This document shows, in pieces, positions 6,908-15,208 of a stretch of DNA of 37,756 bases (position 1 is its first letter; every line of letters begins with the position of its first letter). The stretch is from positions 1 to 37,756 of the forward strand of contig NZ_JACCPY010000036.1 in NCBI RefSeq assembly GCF_013426975.1. Direction: 5' to 3'. A program made the position numbers and the translations under genes. A model generated the notes under the pieces. It was given only the letters and a program-made list of their open reading frames with translations. It was not told where the DNA came from and did no database searches. The stretch comes from Sphaerotilus sulfidivorans. GTDB taxonomy: Bacteria > Pseudomonadota > Gammaproteobacteria > Burkholderiales > Burkholderiaceae_C.

Positions 6908-8764
6908 TCACCTTGCGGCAGGGGCGGAGCGGACACCCTCCTCCCACGCCGGCGTCGAGCGCAGCACCTCGTCCAGCGTGGTCTGGCCCTGCGCGACCAG
7001 GCGCAGGCCGGCGCGGCGCAGCGGCTGCAGGCCACCGGCCAGCGCGGCCTGGCGCAGCCGTTTCAGGTCGGGTTCGGCCTGCAGATGCTCGCGCACCGCC
7101 GCGTCGACCTCGAGCAGCTCGAACAGGCCGAGCCGGCCGCGGTAGCCAGTCTGGCGGCAGGCCGGGCAGCCGACCGGGCGCATCGGCTGCGGCACCTCGT
7201 CGGGCTCGAGCAGCGGCAGCCGGCCCAGCGCCTCCTGCAGGGTGTGCAGGGTCAGCGTCTCGTCGGGTGCGCGGCAGTCAGGACAGAGCCGGCGCACCAG
7301 GCGCTGCGCCAGCACGCCCGAGAGCGTCGCGCCGATCAGGTAGGCCGGCACGCCCAGGTCGAGCAGCCGGGTCACCGCGCTGGCGGCATCGTTGGTGTGC
7401 AGCGTCGAGAACACCAGGTGGCCGGTCAGCGCCGCCTGCACCGCCATCTCGGCGGTGGCCAGGTCGCGAATCTCGCCGACCATGATGATGTCCGGGTCCT
7501 GGCGCATCAGCGTGCGCAGGCCGCTGGCGAAGTCGAGCTCGACCGCCGAGTGCACCTGCGTCTGATTGAAGGCCGGCTCGATCATCTCGATCGGGTCCTC
7601 GATGGTGCAGATGTTGACCTCGTCGGTGGCCAGCGCGCGCAGCGTGGCGTAGAGCGTGGTGGTCTTGCCCGAACCGGTCGGGCCGGTGACCAGCACGATG
7701 CCATGCGGCTGCGCGACCAGGCGCTGCCAGCGCGCGGCGTCCGCCTCGCCGAAGCCCAGTGCCTCGACCGGCTGCACCGCGGTTTCGGGGTCGAAGATGC
7801 GCATCACCAGCTTCTCGCCGAAGGCGGTGGGCAGCGTCGACAGGCGCATCTCGATCTCGTCGCCGCGCGGGCTGCGGGTCTTGATGCGGCCGTCCTGGGG
7901 CCGGCGGCGCTCGATCACGTCCATGCGCGCGAGCAGCTTGATGCGCGCGGTCACCGCGGCCATCACGCTTTGCGGCAGCTGGTAGGCGGTGTGCAGCACG
8001 CCGTCGATGCGCAGCCGGATCAGGCACTGCTCGCGCCGGGGCTCGAGGTGGATGTCGCTGGCGCGCTGCTCGAAGGCGTAGGTCCACAGCCAGTCGACCA
8101 GCTGCACCACGCCCTGGTCGTTGGCGTCGAGCTGGCGGTGCTTGCCCAGCTCGACCAGCTGCTCGAAGTTGACGCCGCCCAGACTGGCCTCGCCGGTCTT
8201 GCGCGCCGCCTTGACCGAGCGGGCGAGCTGGTAGAACTCGGCCGTGTAGCGCGCCAGCTCCAGCGGGCTGCAGACCACCCGGCGCACGGTGCGCCGGGTG
8301 TGGCGGGCGATCTCGTCGACCCAGTCGGTAACGAAGGGCTCGGCGGTGGCGATCACCACCTCCTTGGCGCCGACCTGCACCGGCAGCACCCGGCGCCGCT
8401 CGGCATAGCCGGCGGACATCACCTCGGTGACCCGTGCGACATCGACCTTCAGCGGATCGATGCGCAGGTAGGGCAGCCCGGCGCGCTGCGCCAGCCAGCG
8501 CGTCAGCGCCTCCAGGTCGAGCGCACGGCCGTCGCGGGCATCGACCAGGCTGGCGCCGGCCAGGCGCACCAGCGGATGCTGGGCGCTGTCGCCCGCACCG
8601 AGGCGCTGCGCGAGCTGCACCGCCTCGTCCGGGCGCACCCGGCCGTCCTCGACCAGCCAGCCCAGCATCGGGCGCCAACTCAGCGGCCCGCCCGGCTCGG
8701 TGGCGGCGGGCACCGCTCGACGCGCCGTCGCCGCCGGTGGCGGCACCCGCGCCGGGCCGCTCAT
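6908..8764 (-). CDS. GspE/PulE-family type II secretion / type IV pilus assembly ATPase
   Basis: A 618-residue ATPase. An N-terminal regulatory (MshEN-like) region covers about residues 30-190. The catalytic domain shows Walker A GPTGSGKTTT (361-370), the Asp box CTIEDPIE (387-393), Walker B DPDIIMVGEIRD (423-434) and the His box HLVFSTLHTNDA. A zinc-finger module has Cys494/497 and Cys533/536, followed by GYRGRLGLFELL. Such cytoplasmic hexamers power pseudopilus or pilus assembly. It is not possible to say whether this is GspE or a PilB paralog because no other secretion or pilus genes are in the window. The ATG at 8762-8764 overlaps the stop of the preceding gene by four bases (ATGA), fixing the start; the open frame continues upstream inside that gene but is not coding there. 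Confidence 0.9.
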   Translation of the reverse strand: MSGPARVPPPAATARRAVPAATEPGGPLSWRPMLGWLVEDGRVRPDEAVQLAQRLGAGDSAQHPLVRLAGASLVDARDGRALDLEALTRWLAQRAGLPYLRIDPLKVDVARVTEVMSAGYAERRRVLPVQVGAKEVVIATAEPFVTDWVDEIARHTRRTVRRVVCSPLELARYTAEFYQLARSVKAARKTGEASLGGVNFEQLVELGKHRQLDANDQGVVQLVDWLWTYAFEQRASDIHLEPRREQCLIRLRIDGVLHTAYQLPQSVMAAVTARIKLLARMDVIERRRPQDGRIKTRSPRGDEIEMRLSTLPTAFGEKLVMRIFDPETAVQPVEALGFGEADAARWQRLVAQPHGIVLVTGPTGSGKTTTLYATLRALATDEVNICTIEDPIEMIEPAFNQTQVHSAVELDFASGLRTLMRQDPDIIMVGEIRDLATAEMAVQAALTGHLVFSTLHTNDAASAVTRLLDLGVPAYLIGATLSGVLAQRLVRRLCPDCRAPDETLTLHTLQEALGRLPLLEPDEVPQPMRPVGCPACRQTGYRGRLGLFELLEVDAAVREHLQAEPDLKRLRQAALAGGLQPLRRAGLRLVAQGQTTLDEVLRSTPAWEEGVRSAPAAR

Positions 8765-9597
8765 TCGGACGGCTCCGCCACCGACGCCGCAGCCCGGGCC
8801 TTGCGGGGCGCGCGCACCGGCGGCAGCGGCTGGATCAGCCCCAGCCAGCGCACCGCCTTCAGGCCGCAGCGTGCGGTGACGGCCGCGGCGCGCTCGCGCA
8901 GCACCGCCTCGTCGGGAAAGGTGCCGGCACGCAGCGCCAGCACGATGGTGTTGCCCTCGGGCGTGGGCGCGAGCATGCGCACCGTGCCGCCCGACGCAGC
9001 GAAGGCCGCCTCGATGCGGCGCGCGCTGCGCGAGAAGCTGGCGTTGCGGCCGAACAGGTTGACCGTCATCACGCCGCCCTCCGTCAGCACCTCGTGGCAG
9101 CCGCGGTAGAACTCGTCGTCGTCGAGCACCGGCGCGGCCGCCTCGTGGTCGTAGAGGTCGACGCTCAGCACCTCGGCGCTGCCGTGGTGGGCCGCATCCT
9201 GCACCCAGGCGCCGGCGTCGGCGATCCGCACCGACAGGCGCTCGTCGTCGGCCGGCAGCCGGAACCACTGCCGGCACGCCGCCACCACCTGCGCGTTGAG
9301 TTCGACCGCGGTGGTGCGCAGTCCCAGCTCGCCGTGGCAGAAGCGCGTCAGCGCCGCTGCGCCCAGACCGAGCTGCACCACGCGGGTGTCGTCGAGCGCG
9401 GCCGGATCGCGCAGCAGCAGCCAGGCCATCATGCGCTGTACATAGTCGAGCTCGAGCGAGCGCGGCTTGCGCAGCCGCATCGCGCCCTGCACCCACGGCG
9501 TGTCGCCCAGGTGCAGGTAGCGCACGCCATCGAACTCGGAAATCGTCGCGGAAGGCAGCTCGCCGTCGCGGCGGCGGGAACGGGAAGCGGAAGTCAT
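8761..9597 (-). CDS. Spermidine-synthase-like SAM-dependent methyltransferase-fold protein
   Basis: A 278-residue protein with a Rossmann fold. VVQLGLGAAALTRFCHGELG is the glycine-rich nucleotide loop, TAVELNAQVVAAC the acidic strand that contacts the ribose, and SVDLYDHEAAAP, then DDEFYRGCHEVL, match the region after strand 4 in polyamine synthases. Standard spermidine synthases have a DSTDP-like stretch there; this protein has VDLYDHE, so its true reaction is uncertain. Proteins of this type are common in Burkholderiales and usually annotated spermidine synthase or fused MFS/spermidine synthase. Start and stop overlap its two neighbours by ATGA, indicating translational coupling. Confidence 0.75.
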   Translation of the reverse strand: MTSASRSRRRDGELPSATISEFDGVRYLHLGDTPWVQGAMRLRKPRSLELDYVQRMMAWLLLRDPAALDDTRVVQLGLGAAALTRFCHGELGLRTTAVELNAQVVAACRQWFRLPADDERLSVRIADAGAWVQDAAHHGSAEVLSVDLYDHEAAAPVLDDDEFYRGCHEVLTEGGVMTVNLFGRNASFSRSARRIEAAFAASGGTVRMLAPTPEGNTIVLALRAGTFPDEAVLRERAAAVTARCGLKAVRWLGLIQPLPPVRAPRKARAAASVAEPSE

Positions 9598-10112
9598 GCC
9601 AGATCGTAGCGCGCGAATGTTTCCCGCCAGGCCGCGAGCTTGCGATCGAAGGACCAGCCGGCGTTGGCCGGGCTGGTCGAGGGCAGGCGATGCACCGCGA
9701 AACCCAGCGCCTGCAGCCGGCGCATCGTGCGTGCCGACTCCGCGCCGTTGTGCGCCACCGCCTCCAGCCCCGGCGCGATGCGGCGCAGGCCGGCCAGGTC
9801 GTTGAGCTCGGCGGCCTCGATCGCGCTGTCCAGGCTGCCCTCGCGGCGCACCCGCGCATAGACATCCCACAGCCCCAGCCCGCGCTCGCGCAGCACCTCC
9901 AGCCGCGCGGGATACGGCAGGGCCCGCAGGTCGAGCCCCCACAGCGCCGACAGGATCGGCCAGAACTGGTTGCGCGGGTGGGCGTAGTACTGCTGCTGCG
10001 CCAGCGAGGCCACGCCGGGAAAGCTGCCCAGCACCATCAGCCGGGTGCGCGGCCCCACGACCGGCCCGAAGCCGGCCAGCGGCAGATCCCCGGGCGCATC
10101 GGCAGCGCTCAT
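9594..10112 (-). CDS. Hypoxanthine (deoxyinosine)-DNA glycosylase, uracil-DNA glycosylase superfamily
   Basis: A 172-residue protein of the family 6 (HDG) branch of the UDG superfamily, which removes hypoxanthine from deaminated adenine sites in DNA. The N-terminal signature is GSFPGVASL, then QYYAHPRNQFWPIL (about residues 29-53), and the second active-site loop is LPSTSPANA near residues 143-151. A further motif, AVAHNGAESA, lies between. The length is normal for the family. It overlaps the genes on both sides by four bases, so it is translated with tatD upstream and the spermidine-synthase-like gene downstream. The family is known, but the substrate preference is inferred from family membership. 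Confidence 0.85.
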   Translation of the reverse strand: MSAADAPGDLPLAGFGPVVGPRTRLMVLGSFPGVASLAQQQYYAHPRNQFWPILSALWGLDLRALPYPARLEVLRERGLGLWDVYARVRREGSLDSAIEAAELNDLAGLRRIAPGLEAVAHNGAESARTMRRLQALGFAVHRLPSTSPANAGWSFDRKLAAWRETFARYDLA

Positions 10113-10942
10113 GGCGCCGCTCCGATCAGCGCCGCCAGCCCCGGCAGCGCGGCGCAGGCATTGGCGCGGGTGATCTCGGCCGTCTCCTCCAGGCTCCAGC
10201 CGCGCAGCGCCGCCAGCGTTCCGGCGATGCGCGGCAGCTCGGCGGGCTCGTTGCGGCTGCTCGCGCCGGCCGCGCGCTCGGCGGCGGTGCGGTAGAGCCA
10301 GTGCGGCGGAATGTCGGGCGCGTCCGTCTCGAGCACAATCGCCTCGGCCGGCAGCGTCGCGGCCAAGCGGCGGATCTGCAGCGCGCGCTCGAAGGTCATC
10401 GCGCCGCCGAAGCCCAGCTTCAGGCCCAGATCGACGAAGGCGCGCGCCTGCTGCTCGCTGCCGTTGAACGCATGTGCGATGCCGCCGCGCACCGGATGGC
10501 GCCGCAGCAGCGCCAGCACCGCATCGGCCGAGCGGCGCACATGCAGGATGACGGGCAAATCATGCCGACGCGCCAGCTTCAGCTGCTCAGCCAGGAAATG
10601 GCGCTGGCGCGCTGCGTCCAGGCCGGGCTCGAAGCCGTCGATGCCGATCTCGCCCACCGCCACCCGGCGAGGATCGTCCCGCGTGGCCGCCAGCATCGCG
10701 TCCAGCCGCGCCAGCGAGGCCTCGGGCTCGGCTGCGCCGGTCCACAGCGGATGCAGGCCCAGCGCATAGGGCTGGCCGGTGCGCTCGGCCAGACGCCGCA
10801 GCGGCTCGAAATGCTCGGCGGTGACCGCCGGCAGCACCAGGCAGGAGACGCCCCTTGAGTGCGCGCGCGCCAGCACCGCATCGCGGTCGGCGTCGAACTC
10901 GGGGGCGTCGAGGTGGCAGTGGGTGTCGATCCAGAGTGGCAT
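10109..10942 (-). CDS. TatD-family metal-dependent hydrolase (3'-5' DNase-like)
   Basis: A 277-residue TIM-barrel metallohydrolase. IDTHCHLD (residues 5-12) supplies two metal-binding histidines. AVGEIGIDGFE carries the metal-bridging glutamate, VILHVRRS and IAHAFNGS give further histidines, and ETDAPDIPP gives the catalytic aspartate. TatD proteins degrade single-stranded DNA ends and are linked to repair of oxidative damage, so pairing with a base-excision glycosylase is sensible. The ATG at 10942 lies 13 bases after the stop of the HDOD gene. The longer frame upstream would overlap that gene. Confidence 0.9.
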   Translation of the reverse strand: MPLWIDTHCHLDAPEFDADRDAVLARAHSRGVSCLVLPAVTAEHFEPLRRLAERTGQPYALGLHPLWTGAAEPEASLARLDAMLAATRDDPRRVAVGEIGIDGFEPGLDAARQRHFLAEQLKLARRHDLPVILHVRRSADAVLALLRRHPVRGGIAHAFNGSEQQARAFVDLGLKLGFGGAMTFERALQIRRLAATLPAEAIVLETDAPDIPPHWLYRTAAERAAGASSRNEPAELPRIAGTLAALRGWSLEETAEITRANACAALPGLAALIGAAP

Positions 10943-10955
10943 CAGCCCGGCAGGG

Positions 10956-12665
10956 TCAGCGCATGTGGCGCGAGAGCTTCTCGCGGGCACGACGCATCGC
11001 GCCGCGCACCTGGCCTTCGTCGAGGCCGAGCGTCGAATGGTAGCGCCCCACCAGCGCGGCCAGTGCCGCCGGCTGCTCCGGCTGCGGCAGATCGGTGATG
11101 CGCAGCACCCCGTTGGCGAAGCTGCCAGTCAGCCGCGACCAGGCCTCGAGGCTTTCGGGCATGCGCACCACCGCATCCTCGCTCAGCGGCCGCACCAGAT
11201 GGCGCAACGGCTCGGCCAGTCCCCACAGGCGCATGAAGGCGATCGCCATCGCCTGCAGATCGACCCCGAGCACCGACTGGGCCGCCAGTTCCGGCGTGAT
11301 CGGCTTGTCGGTGCCCTTGCTCGATATGACCAGACGCTGGATCTGCGCCACCTCGTCGGGGAAATGGTAGAGGCCCAGGATCTGGCCGAAGTTCTGGAAG
11401 ATGCCGGCCAGCGCCGCGCCCTCCGCATCCGTGCCGCCGGGCGCGACCTCGGCCGCCAGATAGCCGGCCAGATGGGCACGGTCGATCGCCTGGGCCAGCT
11501 GGGCCGCATGATGCGGCTTGGCGGTGCCCGGCCAGGCCTGCTGGCCATTGCTGACCCGGCGCAGCCCGTCGGTGCCCAGCAGAGCCATGGCCCGCTTGAC
11601 GCTGGTGACCGCCGCGCCCTCCTCGCCGGCGGCCGCCATCTCGCTGGCATTGGCGGCGCGCAGCATCGACAGCGTCAGCGCCAGGTCCTGGCGCAGCAGC
11701 TCCACCATCTCGTCGAGCCGGCCCTTGTCCATGCCGGCGATATGGGCCACCCGCTCGCGCAGGCCTTCGGTGGCCGGCAGGTGGCCGTTGCGGCGCAGCT
11801 GGGCCTGCAGCATCGCATCGAAGCCGCCGTCCTCCGGGTATTCGGTGTAGTGCCAGCCACTGAGCGCACGATGAAAGCTGCGGGCATGGATGAAGCGCCG
11901 CTGCGGATTGGTCTCGACCGCCCGGTCCAGCATCAGCCGCAGCGAATCGGCGATCGGCATCGGCAGCTCCTGAGGCAGGCTCAGCTTGCTGGTGGGCCAG
12001 CGATCCAGCAGCGCGGGCATGTCGGCCTCACCATGCGGCGGTGTGCCCTGGATCCAGTGCTGGATCAGCAGGCATGCCCCCGCGATCTCGCGCCCGAGCA
12101 GCCCGCCGCCCAGACCACCGGCGCTCGGAATGCCCTGCGGCCGCGCCCCGGCGATCGCGACGCCCAGACCCAGGCCCCACAGCGAAACCTTGTCATGCGT
12201 GTCGAAGGCCAGGGTGTGCAGACCGAGATCGCCATGCGGAATGCTCGCCTCGTGCGCATAGGCCAGACCTTCGAGCAGCTCGCAGCCATTGCGGACCAGC
12301 GAGCGCAGCGCGGGCGGCGCAAAAGTGTCCTCGATGCGCGCAGGCAGATGCTCCGGATCACACAGCGTGGTCACATAGGGAAACCGGTCGACGCAGCCGA
12401 CCTCGTGGGCCGGCAGCAGCCGCGGGTGATTGAGCTGCGAGGCCTTGCGGGCCTCCTCGACGCAGCGCTCGCGCACCGCCTGCGAATTGACCGGCTGACG
12501 CGCGGCCAGCAGCCGCACCGGCTGATCGCTGCGGGTGTCGCGGGCCAGCCACGCGATCGTCAGCGAGCTGCTGCCGATCAGGCGGATCAGGGTGTAGGGG
12601 CCGAAGCTGCGCACGGCAGTGGCAGGTGCGGCGGCAGGCACGGCGGCGGAGACGTCCTGGTTCAT
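10956..12665 (-). CDS. Pseudokinase-HDOD domain fusion protein
   Basis: A 569-residue cytoplasmic protein. Residues 20-270 have the order of a Hanks-type Ser/Thr kinase but with key residues lost: the glycine loop is IGSSSLTIAWLARD, the lysine strand reads VRLLAAR, the catalytic loop is HGDLGLHT (144-151; expected HRDLKPxN) and DFG is replaced by WGLG (163-166). It should therefore not phosphorylate. Residues ~290-510 form an HDOD domain (signalling relative of HD hydrolases): RQDLALTLSMLRAAN, a long TSVKRAMALLGTDGLRR helix, and GIFQNFGQILGLYHFPDE where HD enzymes have a histidine-aspartate motif. Likely a signalling scaffold; its partner is unknown. It heads the five-gene operon and is divergent from trxA. 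The ATG at 12665 is the first plausible start; the open frame extends to 12755 without a better one. Confidence 0.8.
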   Translation of the reverse strand: MNQDVSAAVPAAAPATAVRSFGPYTLIRLIGSSSLTIAWLARDTRSDQPVRLLAARQPVNSQAVRERCVEEARKASQLNHPRLLPAHEVGCVDRFPYVTTLCDPEHLPARIEDTFAPPALRSLVRNGCELLEGLAYAHEASIPHGDLGLHTLAFDTHDKVSLWGLGLGVAIAGARPQGIPSAGGLGGGLLGREIAGACLLIQHWIQGTPPHGEADMPALLDRWPTSKLSLPQELPMPIADSLRLMLDRAVETNPQRRFIHARSFHRALSGWHYTEYPEDGGFDAMLQAQLRRNGHLPATEGLRERVAHIAGMDKGRLDEMVELLRQDLALTLSMLRAANASEMAAAGEEGAAVTSVKRAMALLGTDGLRRVSNGQQAWPGTAKPHHAAQLAQAIDRAHLAGYLAAEVAPGGTDAEGAALAGIFQNFGQILGLYHFPDEVAQIQRLVISSKGTDKPITPELAAQSVLGVDLQAMAIAFMRLWGLAEPLRHLVRPLSEDAVVRMPESLEAWSRLTGSFANGVLRITDLPQPEQPAALAALVGRYHSTLGLDEGQVRGAMRRAREKLSRHMR

Positions 12666-12863
12666 GTCGGTGTTCTTTTCCTGATTCCTGATCGATGCCT
12701 CGGCGGGACAGGCCGGATTCACGCCCCCGGGCATCGGGACTGGCGCGCGAACCACGGCGCCGAAGCGGACTCCGGCAGGCCTGCCACGGGTATCGGCTGG
12801 TTCATGCCAAAATCACAGCCGTCTTTTCCCCTGTCACCTCCTGTCATCTGCGACGGAATCTTC

Positions 12864-13193
12864 ATGAGCAGCGATCTCATCAAACACATCTCTGACGCCA
12901 CCTTCGAAGCCGAGGTGCTCCAGTCCGACAAGCCGGTGCTGGTGGACTACTGGGCCGAGTGGTGCGGCCCCTGCAAGGCGATCGCTCCGGTGCTCGACGC
13001 GGTGGCGGCCGAATTCAACGGCCAGCTCGTCGTCGCCAAGATGAACGTCGACGAGAACCGCGACGTGCCGGCGCGTTTCGGCATCCGCGGCATTCCGACG
13101 CTGATGATCTTCAAGGGCGGCGACCTGGCCGCCACCAAGGTCGGCGCGCTGAACAAGGCGCAGTTGACCGATTTCATCAAGTCCAACCTATAA
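12864..13193 (+). CDS. trxA: Thioredoxin 1
   Basis: A 109-residue protein of exact thioredoxin length with the active site WAEWCGPCK (Cys34 and Cys37) and the cis-proline loop [11 protein letters not shown] (Pro78). It reduces protein disulfides in the cytoplasm using electrons from thioredoxin reductase. It is followed by rho in the same direction, an arrangement also known from E. coli. The 198 bases between it and the divergent HDOD gene must hold promoters for both, but no clear -35/-10 pair is visible. The ATG at 12864 is preceded only by a weak GGAA. Confidence 0.97.
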   Translation: MSSDLIKHISDATFEAEVLQSDKPVLVDYWAEWCGPCKAIAPVLDAVAAEFNGQLVVAKMNVDENRDVPARFGIRGIPTLMIFKGGDLAATKVGALNKAQLTDFIKSNL

Positions 13194-13203
13194 TTCGTCT
13201 CAC

Positions 13204-13227
13204 CTGCAGCGGCGCCCGCCGCTGCAG
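13204..13227 (+). other. Perfect 10-bp stem-loop after trxA, at the head of the rho leader
   Basis: CTGCAGCGGC (13204-13213) and GCCGCTGCAG (13218-13227) form a perfect stem with a GCCC loop, 10 bases after the trxA stop. There is no T-run, so it is not a standard terminator. It may stabilise the trxA mRNA end or take part in attenuation ahead of rho. Confidence 0.6.
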
Positions 13228-13459
13228 CCATGACGAATGCCACTGCGCGCCGGTTGTTCCAGCCGGATTTGCAGCTCCTGACGCAGATGCTGGAGCGCGC
13301 AGCGTCGGCTCCCTCCTCCCGCATTTTCCTGATTCCACAGGTGCAGAGCTGCCACGCGCAGCGCAGCAGCGAGAACCAGCAGGCTTGCGAGACAGGGAGT
13401 CCGACCCCTTCGGCCTGTCCGGCTGGCACCGGCAAGGCCTGATTTCAGGGCCCGACCCT

Positions 13460-14722
13460 ATGCACCTTTCCGAACTCAAGGCTCAACACATCTCGGCGCT
13501 CGTCCGGATGGCGGAGACGCTCGAGATCGAGAACGCCAGCCGCCTGCGCAAGCAGGAGCTGATGTTCGCGATCATGAAGAAGCGCGCCAAGCAGGGCGAG
13601 CAGATCTTCGGCGACGGCGTGCTCGAAGTGCTGCCCGACGGCTTCGGCTTCCTGCGCTCGCCCGACACCAGCTTCCTGGCGTCGACCGACGACATCTACC
13701 TGTCGCCCAGCCAGATCCGCCGCTTCAACCTCCACACCGGCGACATGATCGAGGGCGAGGTGCGCGTGCCGAAGGACGGCGAGCGCTACTTCGCGCTGGT
13801 CAAGGTCGACCGCGTCAACAACCTGACGCCGGAGGAATCGAAGAACAAGATCATGTTCGAGAACCTGACCCCGCTGTTCCCCAAGGAACAGTTCAGGCTC
13901 GAGCGTGACATCCGCGGCGAAGAGAACATCACCAGCCGCATCATCGACCTGATCGCGCCGATCGGCAAAGGCCAGCGCGCGCTGCTGGTCGCGCCGCCGA
14001 AGAGCGGCAAGACGGTGATGATGCAGCACCTGGCCCACGCGCTGGTGGCCAACAACCCGGACGTGCACCTGATCGTGCTGCTGGTCGACGAGCGCCCCGA
14101 GGAAGTGACCGAGATGCAGCGCACCGTGCGCGGCGAGGTCATCAGCTCGACCTTCGACGAGCCGGCCGCCCGCCACGTGCAGGTCGCCGAGATGGTGATC
14201 GAGCGCGCCAAGCGCCTGGTCGAGCTGCGCAAGGACGTGATCATCCTGCTGGACTCGATCACCCGCCTGGCGCGCGCCTACAACAATGTGCTGCCCTCCT
14301 CGGGCAAGGTGCTGACCGGCGGCGTCGACGCGGGCGCGCTGCAGCGCCCCAAGCGCTTCTTCGGCGCAGCGCGCAATGTCGAGGAAGGCGGCTCGCTCAC
14401 CATCATCGGCACCGCGCTGGTCGACACCGGCAGCCGCATGGACGAGGTGATCTACGAGGAATTCAAGGGCACCGGCAACTGCGAGATCCATCTGGACCGC
14501 CGCATGGCCGAGAAGCGCGTCTACCCGTCGATCCTGCTGAACAAGTCGGGCACGCGGCGCGAGGAGCTGCTGCTGAAGGCCGAGATCCTGCAGAAGACCT
14601 GGATCCTTCGCAAGCTGCTCTACCCGATGGACGAGATCGAGGCGATGGAGTTCATCCTCAACAAGATGAAGGCCACGAAGAGCAACCTCGACTTCTTCGA
14701 CATGATGCGCCGCGGCGGCTGA
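13460..14722 (+). CDS. rho: Transcription termination factor Rho
   Basis: A 420-residue hexameric RNA helicase/ATPase of standard length. The N-terminal part ([20 protein letters not shown]) is the usual Rho N-domain. The RNA-binding cold-shock-like fold shows [20 protein letters not shown] (64-80). The ATPase core has Walker A PPKSGKT (179-185), [14 protein letters not shown] and the Q/R-loop region [13 protein letters not shown]. It ends transcription at Rho-dependent sites. The 266-base gap after trxA has a hairpin but no rho-independent terminator. In other bacteria rho controls itself through Rho-dependent attenuation in this leader, which may hold here. The ATG at 13460 has a weak AGGG site. 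Confidence 0.98.
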   Translation: MHLSELKAQHISALVRMAETLEIENASRLRKQELMFAIMKKRAKQGEQIFGDGVLEVLPDGFGFLRSPDTSFLASTDDIYLSPSQIRRFNLHTGDMIEGEVRVPKDGERYFALVKVDRVNNLTPEESKNKIMFENLTPLFPKEQFRLERDIRGEENITSRIIDLIAPIGKGQRALLVAPPKSGKTVMMQHLAHALVANNPDVHLIVLLVDERPEEVTEMQRTVRGEVISSTFDEPAARHVQVAEMVIERAKRLVELRKDVIILLDSITRLARAYNNVLPSSGKVLTGGVDAGALQRPKRFFGAARNVEEGGSLTIIGTALVDTGSRMDEVIYEEFKGTGNCEIHLDRRMAEKRVYPSILLNKSGTRREELLLKAEILQKTWILRKLLYPMDEIEAMEFILNKMKATKSNLDFFDMMRRGG

Positions 14723-14745
14723 AGCCCCCGCACTGATGCGCACCC

Positions 14746-14775
14746 TTCCCGTGCAGGGCCTGCACGGGCTATAAT
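14746..14775 (+). promoter_or_regulatory. Promoter for rpmE2 with consensus -10
   Basis: TATAAT at 14770-14775 is a perfect sigma-70 -10 box. The best -35 candidate, TTCCCG at 14746-14751 with an 18-base spacer, is poor. Transcription should start near 14782, giving a leader of about 70 bases before rpmE2. The hairpin at 14748-14768 occupies the spacer. Confidence 0.6.
14748..14768 (+). terminator. 9-bp hairpin between rho and rpmE2, probable rho-end stem or terminator
   Basis: CCCGTGCAG (14748-14756) and CTGCACGGG (14760-14768) pair perfectly around a GGC loop, 25 bases past the rho stop. The bases after it are CTATAATC, not a T-run, so termination would be inefficient. The stem lies just before the TATAAT of the next promoter. 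Confidence 0.45.
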
Positions 14776-14782
14776 CGAGGTT

Positions 14783-14837
14783 TTTCCGCTGTCGGAAAGT
14801 GCTGCTACGCATGGTGCGGGCGGTGGCTCCCGGCACC
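14783..14837 (+). promoter_or_regulatory. Two stem-loops in the rpmE2 5' leader
   Basis: Stem A: TTTCCG (14783-14788) with CGGAAA (14793-14798), loop CTGT. Stem B: GGTGCGGG (14813-14820) with CCC (14829-14831) plus GCACC (14833-14837), one bulged G. Both lie between the predicted transcription start and the rpmE2 ATG. They could form a ribosomal-protein leader, but no known leader motif was recognised. Confidence 0.35.
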
Positions 14838-14852
14838 ACAGCGAGCATCCCC

Positions 14853-15110
14853 ATGAAAGACGGCATCCACCCGAACTACCGCGACGTCTGCTTCGTCGAC
14901 CTGTCCAACGGCTTCCAGTTCGTGACGCGTTCCTGCGCTCCGACCAAGGAAAAGATCACGCTGGAAGACGGCCGCGAGCTGCCGCTGTTCAAGCTGGAAA
15001 CCACCAGCGAGACGCACCCGTTCTACACCGGCCAGCAAAAGAGCGTCGACAACCTGGGCGGTCGCGTCGAGAAGTTCCGCAACAAGTTCAAGGTCGGCAT
15101 CAAGCGCTGA
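14853..15110 (+). CDS. rpmE2: 50S ribosomal protein bL31, type B
   Basis: An 85-residue protein. [30 protein letters not shown] and [11 protein letters not shown] are conserved bL31 segments. The sequence lacks the CxxC zinc site of type A L31, so it is the zinc-independent type B paralog, which in several bacteria replaces the zinc form when zinc is scarce. In Betaproteobacteria type B is often the only form. No Zur box was recognised upstream. The ATG at 14853 starts the conserved MKxGIHP; the frame extends 18 codons upstream through the leader hairpins and is not likely translated. A good terminator follows 62 bases past the stop. Confidence 0.95.
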   Translation: MKDGIHPNYRDVCFVDLSNGFQFVTRSCAPTKEKITLEDGRELPLFKLETTSETHPFYTGQQKSVDNLGGRVEKFRNKFKVGIKR

Positions 15111-15171
15111 TCGCTCGATCTCCGGGCCACCGGAATCGATGCGCACCCATCCACCGAGGGTGCGCGCCACG

Positions 15172-15198
15172 AAGGCAGCCCGCATGGCTGCCTTTTTT
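15172..15198 (+). terminator. Rho-independent terminator after rpmE2
   Basis: GGCAGCC (15174-15180) pairs with GGCTGCC (15186-15192), loop CGCAT, followed by TTTTTT at 15193-15198. It should end the trxA-rho-rpmE2 transcripts. Confidence 0.92.
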
Positions 15199-15208
15199 GT
15201 TGCCTGAC

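Noticed and set aside
6791-9109. Long plus-strand open frame (772 codons) opposite the GspE gene, and similar ones opposite tctA (2379-4016), the lipoprotein (5146-6777), phoR (16087-18396) and the symporter (28616-30610).
   Set aside because: They are rich in Arg, Gln, His and Ala with no recognisable domains. They arise because GC-rich codon use leaves few stops on the opposite strand. Clear protein families occupy the other strand.
8765-9865. In-frame upstream extension of the GspE frame through two neighbouring genes.
   Set aside because: The upstream part is an alternate-frame shadow of the spermidine-synthase-like and glycosylase genes; the ATGA overlap and MSGPAR start explain the real gene. 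The same applies to the extensions of the MFS, rpsR, pstB and symporter frames.
13230-13442. A 70-codon frame in the trxA-rho gap, considered as a Rho leader peptide.
   Set aside because: It has no clear ribosome site, its composition is unremarkable and it has no recognised relative; I list the region only as a leader.
14799-14852. An 18-codon N-terminal extension of bL31.
   Set aside because: It would be encoded by the leader hairpins. The conserved family start MKDGIHP is at 14853.
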